Of a DNA stretch of 64,000 nucleotides, positions 42,417-51,092 are shown piece after piece. This DNA comes from Lancefieldella parvula_C (GTDB taxonomy: Bacteria; Actinomycetota; Coriobacteriia; Coriobacteriales; Atopobiaceae). Within the stretch, counting starts at the first letter, position 1; each line of letters opens with the position of its first letter. The notes below the pieces were generated by a model. It did no database searches and had not been told where the DNA came from. It was given only the letters and a program-made list of their open reading frames with translations. The stretch lies in NCBI RefSeq assembly GCF_000758945.1, contig NZ_JRND01000003.1, positions 1-64,000 on the forward strand, written 5' to 3'. The translations under genes and the position numbers were made by a program.

Positions 42417-44228
42417 ATGAATACACAGGATACTTCACATATTCGCAACTTCTCTATTGTTGCGCACATCGATCACGGTAAATCTACCATCAGTGACCGC
42501 ATTTTGGAGCTTACTCATACCGTTGAAGAACGCGATATGGAGTCACAGCTCTTGGACACTATGGACATTGAGCGTGAGCGTGGAATTACCATTAAATCAA
42601 ATGCAGTCCGCGTCATGTATGACGCAGATGACGGAGAACGCTATCAGTTCAACCTGATTGACACCCCAGGCCACGTTGACTTTACCTATGAGGTCTCAAG
42701 GTCTTTGGCTGCTTGTGAGGGTGCAGTGCTGGTTGTTGATGCAACGCAAGGCGTTGAGGCACAGACTGTCTCAAACGCCATGCTGGCTATGAACGCTAAC
42801 CTGGATATTGTTCCTGCAATCAATAAGATTGACCTTCCATCTGCTCGACCTGAAGAGGTACGTGCAGAAATTGAAGATGTTCTTGCTATCCCGGCTGATG
42901 ATGCGGTATGTGTCTCCGGTAAAACAGGTGAGGGTATTCACGAGCTTCTTGAGGCTTTGGTGTATTTGGTTTCTCCTCCAAAGGGAGATCCTACAGCTCC
43001 ACTTAAGGCGCTTATTCTTGACTCGTATTTTGACCAGTTCAGAGGCGTCGTTGCAACAGTGCGTGTTTTTGATGGTTCAATCAAGGCCGGCGATCAGCTT
43101 CTTATGATGCAGGGCTCTATGCCTTTTCTTGTTGAAGAAGTTGGCGCCAAGAGACCTCTTGAGATGGCTGTTGACCAGCTTTCTGTTGGTGAAGTTGGCT
43201 ATGTGGTCACTGGCCTCAAAGACCCTGAAGCTGTTCGCGTTGGAGACACGCTGACCTATAAGCAAAATCCTTGTGCAGAACCACTACCAGGTTACCGCGA
43301 GGCAAAACCAATGGTATTTACCGGTCTTTTCCCCGTAGATAACAAGCAGTACGAGAATCTCCGTGACGCACTTGATAAGTTACACGTTAATGATCCATCT
43401 CTTACGTGGTCTCCAGAGACGTCTGTTGCTTTGGGATTTGGCTTCAGAGTAGGCTTTTTGGGTCTTCTCCACATGGAAGTTGTTAAAGAACGCCTTGAGC
43501 GTGAGTTTGACCTGGACTTGATTGCTACCAGCCCCTCTGTTGACTATCACGTCTATAAGACCGATGGAACTATGATTGAGATTACCAGTCCTCAAGATCT
43601 TCCAGAGGTTACCAAGATTGACCGCATTGATGAGCCGTACCTCAAGGCAAAGATTATTGTGCCTCCTGAGTTTGTTGGTACGGTTATGCAGCTTGTTGTT
43701 GATCATCGTGGCGTATCTGAAGACATGGTGTATCTGTCTGATAGGTCCGTCGAGATGATTTTTAGCATTCCTTTGGCCGAGCTTATCTTGGACTTCTTTG
43801 ACCAGCTTAAGAGTAGAACCAAAGGTTATGCCTCACTTGACTATGAGTTTGATTCGTATCGCACTTCTGACCTGGTTAAGCTTGATATTTTGCTTGCTGG
43901 AGACGTTGTTGATGCGCTTTCGTTTATTGTTCACAAAGACAAAGCATATGATCTTGCTCGTGGTCTTTGCGACAGGCTAAAAGGCATCATTCCGCAGCAG
44001 CTTTTTGAGGTTCCTATTCAGGGTGCTATTGGCAATAAAATCATTTCTCGCTCTACCGTTCGCGCACGTAGAAAGGACGTCTTGGCTAAATGCTACGGCG
44101 GCGATATTTCCAGAAAGCGCAAACTGCTTGAAAAACAAAAAGAGGGTAAGAAGCGCATGAAGCAGATTGGCTCAGTCGAAGTACCACAAGAGGCATTCTT
44201 GGCTGTTCTCAAGGTTGACGACGAGTAG
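42417..44228 (+). CDS. lepA: Elongation factor 4 (LepA)
   Basis: A translational GTPase thought to act in ribosome back-translocation or 30S assembly. It has 603 residues. The G domain has AHIDHGKST, DTPGHVDF and NKIDLP, followed by domain II, EF-G-like domains and the LepA-specific C-terminal RKRKLLEKQKEGKKRMKQ. The ATG at 42417 fits the family N-terminus (MNTQDTSHIRNF). Oddly there is no Shine-Dalgarno sequence close to it. TATTAT (42404-42409) lies 7 bases upstream, so a leaderless transcript is possible. Confidence 0.95.
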   Translation: MNTQDTSHIRNFSIVAHIDHGKSTISDRILELTHTVEERDMESQLLDTMDIERERGITIKSNAVRVMYDADDGERYQFNLIDTPGHVDFTYEVSRSLAACEGAVLVVDATQGVEAQTVSNAMLAMNANLDIVPAINKIDLPSARPEEVRAEIEDVLAIPADDAVCVSGKTGEGIHELLEALVYLVSPPKGDPTAPLKALILDSYFDQFRGVVATVRVFDGSIKAGDQLLMMQGSMPFLVEEVGAKRPLEMAVDQLSVGEVGYVVTGLKDPEAVRVGDTLTYKQNPCAEPLPGYREAKPMVFTGLFPVDNKQYENLRDALDKLHVNDPSLTWSPETSVALGFGFRVGFLGLLHMEVVKERLEREFDLDLIATSPSVDYHVYKTDGTMIEITSPQDLPEVTKIDRIDEPYLKAKIIVPPEFVGTVMQLVVDHRGVSEDMVYLSDRSVEMIFSIPLAELILDFFDQLKSRTKGYASLDYEFDSYRTSDLVKLDILLAGDVVDALSFIVHKDKAYDLARGLCDRLKGIIPQQLFEVPIQGAIGNKIISRSTVRARRKDVLAKCYGGDISRKRKLLEKQKEGKKRMKQIGSVEVPQEAFLAVLKVDDE

Positions 44229-44237
44229 AAGGTATTT

Positions 44238-45329
44238 GTGGAGTCGCTTCAAACAATCATTTCAACCTGCGCGCCTCAAGCAGGTCTTTCTTCACATATT
44301 GTTCCTTTTGCGTCAGGAGCTTCACTCAAGGAGCGCCTGTCCGCTAATCCTGTGCTTATGGCACCTATGGCTGGCGTCAGTGATGGTGTGTATCGCACTA
44401 TGGCTCGAGCTGGCGGAGCAGGTCTTGCGTATTCAGAGATGGTTTCTGTTGCAGGAATTCACTTTGGTGGCGAGAAAACCTGGGAGCTTGTAGAGCCTCT
44501 TTCTACAGAGCCTGATATTGCCGTTCAACTTTTTGGTTCAAAACCGGAGCAGTTTAAAGAAGCTGCAGTACAGATTAGTGAGCGCCTAGGAAATAAACTT
44601 GCCCTTATTGATATTAATATGGCCTGTCCTGTTCCTAAGGTTGTTAAAAAAGGGGAGGGCTCAGCCCTTCTAGATACTCCAGAACTTGCTGCAAATTTGG
44701 TAAAAGCTTGTCTTTCAGAGGTTACTGTACCTGTTACCGTCAAGATTAGACGAGGAAGACGGCAGGATGAGGAAGTGGCGCCTGAATTTGCTCGTGCTAT
44801 GGAAGCGGCTGGTGCATCTGCCATTGCTGTTCATGGACGTTTTGCTACACAGATGTATCGAGGTCAAGCAGAGTGGGAGACGGTTAATAGGGTTTGCGAC
44901 GCCGTTTCTATTCCTGTAATAGGTTCTGGTGACATGCTCTCTGCTGAAGATGTAGCTCATGCTCTTAAAGAAACAGGTGTGACTGCTATTATGATTGCTC
45001 GTGGAACGTACGGGAATCCTTGGATCTTTAAGAACACTCAAGCTTTACTTGAGGGTAAAACTCCCTTTATTCCAACGCTTGATCAAATGCTTGCATCGTT
45101 CATGATGCACGTAAAGTTACTCGATGCTGCCTACATTCATATCGCTCGTGCAAGAAGCCTTTCTAACTGGTACTTTAGAGGTATTCCAAACGCAGCTTAT
45201 TGGCGTGGCAAGTCAGTGAGATGTGTTACTGCTCAAGATTTTATTGATCTTGCATTAGAAATTAAAGAAACAGTTACACAACTTGAGGGCAAACAAGAAG
45301 CATCTGAACACAAGCTGTCTTTAAGCTAG
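44238..45329 (+). CDS. dusB: tRNA-dihydrouridine synthase (DusB type)
   Basis: Reduces specific uridines in tRNA to dihydrouridine with FMN. It has 363 residues; the FMN site LMAPMAGVSDGVYRTMARAGG is near residue 40, and the catalytic Cys is in INMACPVPKVVKKGEGSALL near 130. IAVHGRFATQMYRGQAEWE and MIARGTYGNPWIF are Dus hallmarks. It starts with GTG 10 bases after lepA and ends 9 bases before hemW, so they share an operon. Confidence 0.92.
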   Translation: MESLQTIISTCAPQAGLSSHIVPFASGASLKERLSANPVLMAPMAGVSDGVYRTMARAGGAGLAYSEMVSVAGIHFGGEKTWELVEPLSTEPDIAVQLFGSKPEQFKEAAVQISERLGNKLALIDINMACPVPKVVKKGEGSALLDTPELAANLVKACLSEVTVPVTVKIRRGRRQDEEVAPEFARAMEAAGASAIAVHGRFATQMYRGQAEWETVNRVCDAVSIPVIGSGDMLSAEDVAHALKETGVTAIMIARGTYGNPWIFKNTQALLEGKTPFIPTLDQMLASFMMHVKLLDAAYIHIARARSLSNWYFRGIPNAAYWRGKSVRCVTAQDFIDLALEIKETVTQLEGKQEASEHKLSLS

Positions 45330-45338
45330 TGATTCATT

Positions 45339-46586
45339 ATGAATTCCTGGCAGTTTAAATATAATCAAGCGGCTGTTTCTGCACTTTACCTGCATATTCC
45401 ATTTTGCTCGCAAAAATGTTTCTATTGCGATTTTTCTTCTTGGTCTACAAGACAAGATGACAGTCGTATGAAAAATTACGTAAAAACCCTGAAACTCCAG
45501 CTAGATGAAGCCGCACAGCTTGGCTTGTTAGCAGTTACAAAAACAGTTTATATGGGCGGTGGAACTCCCAGCTTACTTGGTCAGGGTGCGGTCGATCTGG
45601 CGCATCATACCTCATCTATTACACATCCTATTGAATTTAGTATGGAAGCAAATCCAGACTCACTATCTGACGAACTTCTCGCTAGTCTTTCTGCAGGAGG
45701 AGTAACGAGAATTTCTTTGGGAGTTCAAAGCTTTAATGATAATGAGCTTAAGGGGCTTGGCAGAATTCATTCAGCTGATCTGGCATACGATAGAGTTTTA
45801 GCTGCAAAAGAGAGCGGCTACGAAGTGTCGGTTGATCTCATGTGCGCTATTCCTGAGCAAACAGAGAGTTCTTGGGAGTACACGCTTTCAAGGTTTATCT
45901 CGCTTGGGGTAAATCATGTGAGTGTCTATCCACTTACTATTGAAGACGGCACGGCATTAGCTAAGCAAACCCAAGATAAAGACATTTCATGGAATGCTTA
46001 TGACGTGCAGGCGGATCGAATGCAAACGGCTTCAAAGATGCTTCAAGTAGCGGGATTTGAGCGCTACGAAGTGGCAAGTTATGCTCGCAATCAGAAAAGT
46101 TGCAAGCATAATAAGATATACTGGACAGGTGAGTCGTATCTTGGTCTAGGTACCAGTGCTGCAAGTATGTTGACAGCGTATGAGTATGATGCTCTGGCAA
46201 AGAAAAACATCTCTTTACCAACGCGACCACAAGACGCTATTCGTGTGCGACTGGTGGTTCTTGATTCTCCAAATAAAATTGCTGAAGGCGTATCGCTTTT
46301 CTCGACAGAGTTTGACGTTGAATTTTTGACCTACAGAGAGGCTGTGGCAGAAGATTTGATGCTCCATGCACGCCTCACAGAGCCAATTGCGCCTGCGCTT
46401 TTGGGTGAGTCTGAGCAGGTATTTGGTGCGTTAACTTTACAAGAAGTGTTTGATGCCTGTGTACAAGATGAGTTACTAGAATGCGTTGATGCAGCAGATT
46501 CTGGGATTAAGGCTTCATATAGGCCTACCAAGAAGGGCTGGCTGCTTGGAAACGAGCTTTATGGCCGTTTTTGGGAGTTAAGATAA
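45339..46586 (+). CDS. hemW: Radical SAM heme chaperone HemW (coproporphyrinogen III oxidase-like)
   Basis: A 415-residue radical SAM protein. The cluster motif is C-SQK-C-FY-C (about residues 28-35), preceded by LYLHIPF. A GGGTPSLL motif follows near 72 and a HemN C-terminal-like domain ends the protein. HemW proteins bind heme and may insert it into respiratory enzymes; they were often misnamed HemN. The lepA-hemW linkage is classic and normally continues with hrcA, which is not found here. Confidence 0.9.
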   Translation: MNSWQFKYNQAAVSALYLHIPFCSQKCFYCDFSSWSTRQDDSRMKNYVKTLKLQLDEAAQLGLLAVTKTVYMGGGTPSLLGQGAVDLAHHTSSITHPIEFSMEANPDSLSDELLASLSAGGVTRISLGVQSFNDNELKGLGRIHSADLAYDRVLAAKESGYEVSVDLMCAIPEQTESSWEYTLSRFISLGVNHVSVYPLTIEDGTALAKQTQDKDISWNAYDVQADRMQTASKMLQVAGFERYEVASYARNQKSCKHNKIYWTGESYLGLGTSAASMLTAYEYDALAKKNISLPTRPQDAIRVRLVVLDSPNKIAEGVSLFSTEFDVEFLTYREAVAEDLMLHARLTEPIAPALLGESEQVFGALTLQEVFDACVQDELLECVDAADSGIKASYRPTKKGWLLGNELYGRFWELR

Positions 46587-46666
46587 TGTTAGAAAAATTT
46601 ATTTGATGCAGTTAGTATTTAATTGATGTTACAAAATAAAATGAATAATAAAAAAAGGATTGAAGA

Positions 46667-47284
46667 ATGGCAGAAAAAAGACCTAGTTTTGATGATATTA
46701 CATCTTTTGATGAGTTTAATAAGTATTACTGGTATCGTGAAGAACTTATGCAAATATGTAAGTCTTTAGGTTTGGAATATAGAGGTACAAAACGAGAACT
46801 CAATTATATTATCGAACAGTATTTTAAAGGTAATTTAATTAAGAAAAAACTTACAAAGAATAAAAAAGTTAATCAAAAAATTGTTACTTTAAATTCACCA
46901 TTGCTTGAGTGTGGCTTCTCATTTAATTCAAAATTTAGAGAATATTTTTCTTCTTTAACAAAAGTTACACCATTTAAATTTACTGCTGATATGGCTGCTG
47001 CTTGGAGAAAAGTTAAGAGAGAGAACAATAGTTCATTTACAATCAGGGATTTGTTAAATGTATATTATGGTGATTCAGATTATGCGAAATACGATAATTC
47101 GGCTTGTCAGTGGAATCAATTTTTAAAAGATTTTTGTGCAGATGAAAATAGCTATAGCTATTCCAATAAATTAAAGGTGGCTTCTATTCTTTGGAAAGAA
47201 GTTAGAGATTCAAAAGGTGAAAAAACCTACTCGAAAGATTTATTAATTAAGTATGCACTTAAAATACGGGAATATCATAAGTAA
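46667..47284 (+). CDS. SAP-domain-like protein of unknown function, AT-rich
   Basis: A 205-residue protein without a recognised function. Residues ~20-53 (REELMQICKSLGLEYRGTKRELNYIIEQYF) resemble a SAP helix-extension-helix, a DNA/RNA-binding motif. A basic linker (KKKLTKNKKVNQK) follows, then a second conserved-looking part (SFNSKFREYF, FKFTADMAAAWRKVKREN). Such SAP proteins occur in Firmicutes. The gene is far richer in A/T than its neighbours and uses TTA, AAA, AGA and ATA freely, which suggests recent transfer. It starts after AAAAAAGGATTG and lies between hemW and the dnaJ genes, where hrcA often is. Confidence 0.75.
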   Translation: MAEKRPSFDDITSFDEFNKYYWYREELMQICKSLGLEYRGTKRELNYIIEQYFKGNLIKKKLTKNKKVNQKIVTLNSPLLECGFSFNSKFREYFSSLTKVTPFKFTADMAAAWRKVKRENNSSFTIRDLLNVYYGDSDYAKYDNSACQWNQFLKDFCADENSYSYSNKLKVASILWKEVRDSKGEKTYSKDLLIKYALKIREYHK

Positions 47285-47331
47285 ACATTTGATAATCTTC
47301 TTTACTAGTAGTTTGAAAAAGTCATGAACAT

Positions 47332-47354
47332 ATTCGATAGTATGTCGAATTTTT
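47332..47354 (+). terminator. Weak terminator after the SAP-like gene
   Basis: ATTCGA (47332-47337) and TCGAAT (47345-47350) with a 7-base loop, followed by TTTTT. Six base pairs only. Confidence 0.45.
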
Positions 47355-47476
47355 ATGTATATAGTTAATGAATATTCTTAATGGGATTTGTGCTGCATTA
47401 ACTTCAAAACAAGTGGGTACACTTTCAAACGTTCTCATGATGCAGATTTAGTTATGAGTTGAATCGGAGAGATTTC

Positions 47477-48583
47477 ATGGCTGCTATGAACGAAAAGGAC
47501 TACTACGCCATCCTTGGTGTTTCTGAGTCCGCGACAGCTGAAGAAATTAGAAAAGCTTTTCAAACTAAAGCTCGGAAGCTTCATCCAGACGTCAATAAAG
47601 AGCCTGATGCTGAAGAGCGTTTTAAAGAAGTTTCTGAGGCATATGCTGTTCTATCAGATGCCGAGAAACGCCGTCGTTATGACGCAATGAGAAGCGGCTC
47701 TTTCTACAGTGGCGGTTATGGCCCCTCTGGTTATCCTGGTGGATCCACGTATGGGGGTTCTCCTTTTGAGGGAGGATTCCCGTTTGGCGATATTAACTTT
47801 AATAACTGGACTACTGGATCTCAAAAGCGCTCTCGCGCATATAAGCCTCAGACAGGCGCAGATATTGTCTACGACTTAACGCTGCATGATACAGACGCTA
47901 AAAATGGTGTTAAGAAAGGCATCACGTATCAGCGCTTTGTTACTTGTGATACTTGTGCTGGTAAGGGGTCTCAGCATAAAGCTGAGGCAACTACCTGTCC
48001 TACCTGCCACGGAACGGGCCATATTGACATTGATCTTTCTTCCATTTTTGGAGTAGGCAAGTTTAGAGTTGATTGTCCAGAGTGTGAAGGCGCTGGACAC
48101 GTTGTGCAGGACCCCTGTGATGTTTGTGGTGGTTCAGGACGTGTTTTATCTGCAAGTGAGATTATGGTTGATGTACCAGCTAACTCGCATGATGGCGATC
48201 AGATCAGAGTTCCTGGAATGGGAAATGCAGGAACAAATGGTTCTGCAACCGGTGATTTTATCGTAAATATTAAGGTCCCTTCAGAGCAGTTGACATTCCG
48301 TCAGCGTGCAGGAGCTCGTATTACTGGTATTACTGCAATGCTTTTAGTATTTGTGGCACTTAATTTGAGGTCACCACTTTTTGCCATTGTTTTGATTCCA
48401 CTTTTGATTTTTGGCATGAGAAATGTTCTTGCAGATGGTGTAAAGATGAACGCTGGTTGGTGGAGAAGCTTTGCAAATGCATTTGTTTCGGGAATCATCA
48501 ATGGTGCCTTCTACTCAATTATTATTATGACTTTGTATGCTTGTACGGCCGGATTAGGTCATGTCGGCTATATGGGAATTTAG
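47477..48583 (+). CDS. DnaJ-type protein with zinc finger and C-terminal membrane segments
   Basis: A 368-residue paralogue of DnaJ. The J domain (residues ~7-72) has the HPD motif at 36-38, so it should stimulate DnaK. A Gly/Ser/Tyr-rich linker follows. All four CxxCxGxG zinc repeats are present (CDTCAGKG, CPTCHGTG, CPECEGAG, CDVCGGSG), then a short piece of the first C-terminal domain. After about residue 280 the normal substrate/dimerisation domains are replaced by hydrophobic helices (about 283-298, 300-317 and 335-357). It is probably membrane-anchored with the J domain in the cytosol. The ATG at 47477 follows GGAGAG. A complete dnaJ follows 33 bases downstream. Confidence 0.85.
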   Translation: MAAMNEKDYYAILGVSESATAEEIRKAFQTKARKLHPDVNKEPDAEERFKEVSEAYAVLSDAEKRRRYDAMRSGSFYSGGYGPSGYPGGSTYGGSPFEGGFPFGDINFNNWTTGSQKRSRAYKPQTGADIVYDLTLHDTDAKNGVKKGITYQRFVTCDTCAGKGSQHKAEATTCPTCHGTGHIDIDLSSIFGVGKFRVDCPECEGAGHVVQDPCDVCGGSGRVLSASEIMVDVPANSHDGDQIRVPGMGNAGTNGSATGDFIVNIKVPSEQLTFRQRAGARITGITAMLLVFVALNLRSPLFAIVLIPLLIFGMRNVLADGVKMNAGWWRSFANAFVSGIINGAFYSIIIMTLYACTAGLGHVGYMGI

Positions 48584-48616
48584 GTTTTAGGTTTTACAAG
48601 GGGAGAGTTAGTAAGC

Positions 48617-49810
48617 GTGGCAGAGAAGAAAGACTTCTACGAGCTCTTAGGTGTTGCTCGTGATGCAGACCAAAAAACAATCAAGCGAGCTTTTCTAAAG
48701 CTGGCAAGAAAGCTGCACCCTGATGTTTCTGATGATCCTCATGCAGAAGAGAAGTTTAAAGAGGTAAACGAAGCTTACTCTGTGCTTTCAGATGAGCAAA
48801 AGCGCGCCAACTATGACCGTTATGGTGATCCTAATGGTCCATCCGGTTTTGGTGGCGGCTATGTGGATATGTCAGATATCTTTGGCGGTGGTTTTGGCGG
48901 CTTTGGAGATATCTTTGATTCCTTCTTTGGCGGCGGCCATGGTGGTCGCGGCGCTGCTCAGCGTACTCGTGGTAGTGATATGGGAATCAGGTTGTCCATT
49001 ACGCTGGAAGAAGCTGCTGCTGGCGTCACAAAAACTATTTCGTATAACAGACTTTCTACTTGCGATGACTGCAACGGCACTGGTCTTGGTGAGGGCGGAA
49101 AAATTGAAGACTGCCCACGCTGTCACGGTACGGGCACGGTAGTCCAGGTTCAAAATACTGTCTTTGGTCAGATGCAGTCTCAGACAGTATGTCCGGAGTG
49201 TCAAGGAACAGGCAAGAAGGTTGAGCATGCCTGCGAGATCTGTGGAGGTCAGGGAAGAACCCCTGATCACGAGCGTGTTTCTGTAGAAATTCCTGCAGGT
49301 GTTCATTCTGGCCAGTCAATTTCTATTACCGGTAAGGGCGAGGCTGGCGTCAGAGGCGATACCTCTGGTGACCTTATCGTAACCATTGAGGTTTCCCAGC
49401 ATAAAGACTTTGAGCGCAGGGGAGACGATCTCTTTACTTCAGTTAGTGTAGATTCTCTTGAGGCAATCGTTGGTACTAATATCACCATTGATGGCATTAT
49501 CAAAGATGAAACTATTGAGATTGCTATTCCTGCAGGCTGTAAGTATGGTCAGCAACTCAGTGTGGCTGGTAAAGGTATGCCTCGCTTGCATACTAAGGCT
49601 CGCGGCAACCTTTACGTTCTGGTTCACATTGAGACTTCAACAGGACTGACTAAAGATCAGTTAGAAACACTCACCTCACTTATTGATGAGCGTAAACAAA
49701 GTAGTGCTCAAGATACTCAAGATCAGTCACACGCCGATCAATCTGAAGGTAGAGATTCTTCGGATCATAAAGACAAGAAAGCCAAAAAGGCTTCCAAGAA
49801 GAGGCGCTAA
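48617..49810 (+). CDS. dnaJ: Chaperone protein DnaJ
   Basis: Co-chaperone that delivers unfolded proteins to DnaK. A full-length 397-residue type I DnaJ: J domain with HPD at 34-36, Gly/Phe-rich linker (~70-115), four zinc repeats (CDDCNGTG, CPRCHGTG, CPECQGTG, CEICGGQG), both C-terminal domains, and a Lys/Asp/Ser-rich tail. The GTG start follows GGGAGAG. It overlaps the mtaB start by one base. grpE, dnaK and hrcA are not adjacent. Confidence 0.95.
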   Translation: MAEKKDFYELLGVARDADQKTIKRAFLKLARKLHPDVSDDPHAEEKFKEVNEAYSVLSDEQKRANYDRYGDPNGPSGFGGGYVDMSDIFGGGFGGFGDIFDSFFGGGHGGRGAAQRTRGSDMGIRLSITLEEAAAGVTKTISYNRLSTCDDCNGTGLGEGGKIEDCPRCHGTGTVVQVQNTVFGQMQSQTVCPECQGTGKKVEHACEICGGQGRTPDHERVSVEIPAGVHSGQSISITGKGEAGVRGDTSGDLIVTIEVSQHKDFERRGDDLFTSVSVDSLEAIVGTNITIDGIIKDETIEIAIPAGCKYGQQLSVAGKGMPRLHTKARGNLYVLVHIETSTGLTKDQLETLTSLIDERKQSSAQDTQDQSHADQSEGRDSSDHKDKKAKKASKKRR

Positions 49811-51081
49811 TGGCTCATGGAATTGCGCTCATAAATCTTGGATGTAGAGTTAATCGCGTAGAGCTTGATTTAATGGCAGACTCTCTGCTCCGTATGGGGT
49901 GTCGCATTGTTGAAGAGGACGAGGCTCAAGCGATTGTCATCAATACCTGCGCTGTCACTGCAGAAGCTGAGGCTAAGACGAGAAAAACTGTGCGTAAAGC
50001 AGCACTTATGCCGGGAGCTCCTCTTGTAGTTGCAACGGGTTGTGTTGCAAGTCTTTTTGCTGATGAACTTGCCTCGCTTGCTCCTAACGTTGTGGTAGAA
50101 GCCGAGAAGGACAAAGTTGCAGATAGGGTTCTTGAAGAGCTAGGGTTTGCACCAGAATCCGTAAGCGATGACGGACTCGTCATCTCTAAGCCTACTCCAA
50201 CAGGTCGTACGCGCCCTGGTATCAAGATTCAAGACGGTTGTGATAACCGTTGCACCTTCTGCATTGTCTGGAAGGCGCGCGGTGCGGGAAAATCCCTCGA
50301 TCCTCGCGAAGTTGTTTCGCAGGTAAAAGATGCTATGAGCAGGGGAGCTCAAGAGGTTGTTCTTACGGGAATCAACCTTGGCAGCTATAAAGCTCAACTT
50401 GAGGATGAGGGCGAGAAAACCCTCAGGCTCCCAGATCTTCTCGAGTATGTGCTTGAAAAAACCGAGGTAGGACGTCTAAGACTCTCTTCTCTTGAGCCAC
50501 CAGATGTTAATACTCGTTTGGTAGAGGTCATTGCCGCCTCCAACGGAAGAATTGCGCCTTTTTTGCATATCTGTCTTCAATCTGGCTGTGATGCTACACT
50601 TGCACGTATGGGCAGGGTGTATAGGACAGAACTTTATCGCAATGCTGTTGAGGAAGCTCGCTCGGTGATGCCAACTATCGCTTTGGGAGCAGACCTGATT
50701 GTTGGTTTTCCTGGAGAAACTGATAAAGAATTTGAAGAGTCGTATGAGTTTTGTCGTCAGATGGGCTTTTCAAAGATGCACGTATTTAGGTACTCCAAAC
50801 GACCTGGAACTCCTGCGGCAACTGCTCCAAATCAGGTAGATCCAAAGGTGATGGCTGAGCGCGCTAAGAAAATGCGTGATTTGGGTAATGCCATGCGCTT
50901 TGATGCTGCTAAGAAGCTTGTTGGTACCTGCGATAATGTGGTGGTACAGTATCCTGGTAGGGGAATTTCTGGCGGTCTTTTTGATGTTCAGGTTGATCTT
51001 ACTATTGAACTGGATGAACTTATCGCTATGCGCTTTGATGAAGTTTTACCTAATGGAACGCTAAAAGCTACTCGTTTGTAA
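49810..51081 (+). CDS. mtaB: tRNA N6-threonylcarbamoyladenosine (t6A37) methylthiotransferase MtaB
   Basis: A 423-residue radical SAM enzyme that adds a methylthio group to t6A37 of tRNAs. The UPF0004 domain carries Cys in LGCRVN, NTCAVT and TGCVASL; the radical SAM cluster motif is C-DNR-C-TF-C near residue 143; a TRAM-like domain ends the protein. The CRVNRVELD form at the start separates MtaB from MiaB and RimO. RsmE, often between dnaJ and mtaB, is absent. Confidence 0.92.
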   Translation: MAHGIALINLGCRVNRVELDLMADSLLRMGCRIVEEDEAQAIVINTCAVTAEAEAKTRKTVRKAALMPGAPLVVATGCVASLFADELASLAPNVVVEAEKDKVADRVLEELGFAPESVSDDGLVISKPTPTGRTRPGIKIQDGCDNRCTFCIVWKARGAGKSLDPREVVSQVKDAMSRGAQEVVLTGINLGSYKAQLEDEGEKTLRLPDLLEYVLEKTEVGRLRLSSLEPPDVNTRLVEVIAASNGRIAPFLHICLQSGCDATLARMGRVYRTELYRNAVEEARSVMPTIALGADLIVGFPGETDKEFEESYEFCRQMGFSKMHVFRYSKRPGTPAATAPNQVDPKVMAERAKKMRDLGNAMRFDAAKKLVGTCDNVVVQYPGRGISGGLFDVQVDLTIELDELIAMRFDEVLPNGTLKATRL

Positions 51082-51092
51082 ATTGGGGGAAC

